A stretch of 64,000 bases of DNA from Ichthyophis bannanicus (lineage: Eukaryota > Chordata > Amphibia > Gymnophiona > Ichthyophiidae): positions 719,337,828-719,401,827 of the forward strand of contig CM066036.1 in the NCBI GenBank assembly GCA_033557465.1, in the 5' to 3' direction. The position numbers and the translations under genes are program-made. The notes under the pieces were generated by a model, which made no database searches, had not been told where the DNA came from, and saw nothing but the letters and a program-made list of their open reading frames with translations. Below are positions 63,336-64,000 of this stretch, one piece after another; the stretch's first letter is position 1, and each line of letters begins with the position of its first letter.

Positions 63336-64000
63336 GGGTGGGGGGGGGAGACTAACTGTATCTTCTCTTTATGTTACAGATGTAGTTCATGGAAGGTGTC
63401 GCTGTTGGGTGACTGGCCATTCATTCGTTTACTGGGCTGGTCGGCGAGCAGCAACACGGCCTATTGGCCTGAATCTGGGACTCGACGTTACTGAAGTGAC
63501 TGTCTCATGGCTGGGTGAGCGCGGATTGCGGTGGATACAGCTCTTACCTTTGCTGCGGCACCACGAGCGTCGGAGAGGGAAGCCTGATATTTTGTTGATT
63601 CACCTGGGAGGCAACGATTTGACGTCCTGGACTTGTCGACAGTTGATTCGTGCGGCGCACAAGGACTTGGGGGTTGTGTGGGCACTCTTCCCGGGCTTAG
63701 TTTTGGTTTGGTCTGATATCCTTCCAAGGCCTGCTTGCAAGGTCCAGCGGCGCTAGTCCAGGGGGCTGACAAAAAATCAATCGCCAAATAGGCCGATGGG
63801 TCGTTGAGCATGGGGGGTACCAAATTTTGCACCCATGGGTTGATGTGGAATGCGCTGGCCTGTTCAGGCCGGACGGGGTACATTTATCCCCGATCGGGTT
63901 GGACTTGCTGCTCAACGATTGGCAGGAGGCCTTGGAAGTTGTTATGTCTGGGAGACGGGCTGGTCACAGCTTACTTTATGGGGGGGCGGCTCAGGTCAGA
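63332..64000 (+). CDS. Ngaro SGNH/GDSL-like hydrolase, active-site residues present, partial
   Basis: The hydrolase frame follows the recombinase stop. It shows WVTGHSFVYWAGRR (Ser block), VSWLGERGLRWIQ, ILLIHLGGNDLTSW (Gly-Asn-Asp block), LVWSDILPRPAC, and after a stop/frame break at about 63756 HPWVDVECAGLFRPDGVHLS (Asp-x-x-His block). The overlapping ATG at 63332 leads out of frame at a G run (63340-63348), so one G was gained or lost. The C-terminus extends to the window end. Substrate unknown; the fold is that of lipase/esterase relatives. Confidence 0.8.

Larger units (their letters stand above)
58490..64000 (+). mobile_element. Ngaro-type retrotransposon, nearly full length, runs off window
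   Basis: Order: 5' repeat A1 (58490-59049), gag, RT-RNase H, tyrosine recombinase, SGNH hydrolase; the B1-A2-B2 repeats lie beyond the window. It starts AGGCCGCGGAACC, matching the start of A2 in the left copy. Four or five single-base frame breaks (many at homopolymers) and one or two stops are visible, with catalytic residues preserved. Its GC content is far above the flanks. Confidence 0.9.

Noticed and set aside
1..64000. Host protein-coding exons
   Set aside because: No frame outside transposons showed a recognisable host domain with plausible splice sites. A short or diverged exon could still be missed by eye.

Overview
The window looks like intergenic DNA from a large, repeat-swollen vertebrate genome. 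I found no exon of a single-copy host gene and no tRNA, rRNA or CRISPR array. Almost every reading frame that makes sense belongs to a transposable element. The mix is DIRS and Ngaro tyrosine-recombinase retrotransposons, CR1, L2, L1 and RTE LINEs, a Penelope fragment, Tc1, mariner, PIF/Harbinger and hAT DNA transposons, and one long solo LTR. This mix, together with the abundant CR1 3' ends bearing octamer tails, fits an amphibian, most likely a caecilian. That is inference from repeat content; no host gene anchors it.

Layout. 1-3.2 kb: 3' part of a Ngaro element (RNase H tail, tyrosine recombinase, SGNH hydrolase, split repeats B1-A2-B2). 3.2-8.5 kb: copies of an unnamed noncoding repeat, called X here, with L2 and CR1 3' ends. 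One X copy is split by a 784-bp GC-rich insert carrying a TATA box, a TOP-like start and a polyadenylation signal. 9.0-15.9 kb: an antisense L1 split by an almost complete DIRS element (inverted terminal repeats, internal complementary region, gag, RT-RNase H, recombinase). 15.9-24 kb: a stack of CR1 copies, one with a repeated 5' UTR and with L2, CR1 and hAT-like insertions. 24.9-26.5 kb: a dead Tc1. 28.8-33.3 kb: a PIF/Harbinger remnant with an inverted duplication around a Penelope fragment. 33.3-37.2 kb: a CR1 3' end and a BovB-like RTE. 37.8-40.1 kb: an old CR1 holding a hAT MITE with a perfect 8-bp target duplication, then a mariner. 40.4-44.9 kb: an X copy split by an antisense CR1, itself split by a sense CR1. 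44.9-50.3 kb: an L2 split by a 1.4-kb solo LTR with a long open frame. 50.5-53.6 kb: a MITE split by a 2.7-kb foldback hAT, itself split by an L2 fragment. 56.5-58.5 kb: a second foldback hAT-like element with a 195-bp-arm palindrome and a minisatellite. 58.5-64 kb: a second, nearly full-length Ngaro running off the window end.

How the parts work. Ngaro and DIRS encode Gag, RT-RNase H and a tyrosine recombinase that integrates a circular DNA without target duplication. Ngaro adds an SGNH hydrolase. CR1, L2, L1 and RTE use an endonuclease plus RT for target-primed insertion. The DNA transposons are remnants. Most frames carry stops or frameshifts; the DIRS and the right-hand Ngaro are the least decayed. 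The most unusual points are the LTR-embedded frame, the TATA/TOP insert, the foldback hAT elements, and the selective loss of catalytic residues in the left Ngaro.
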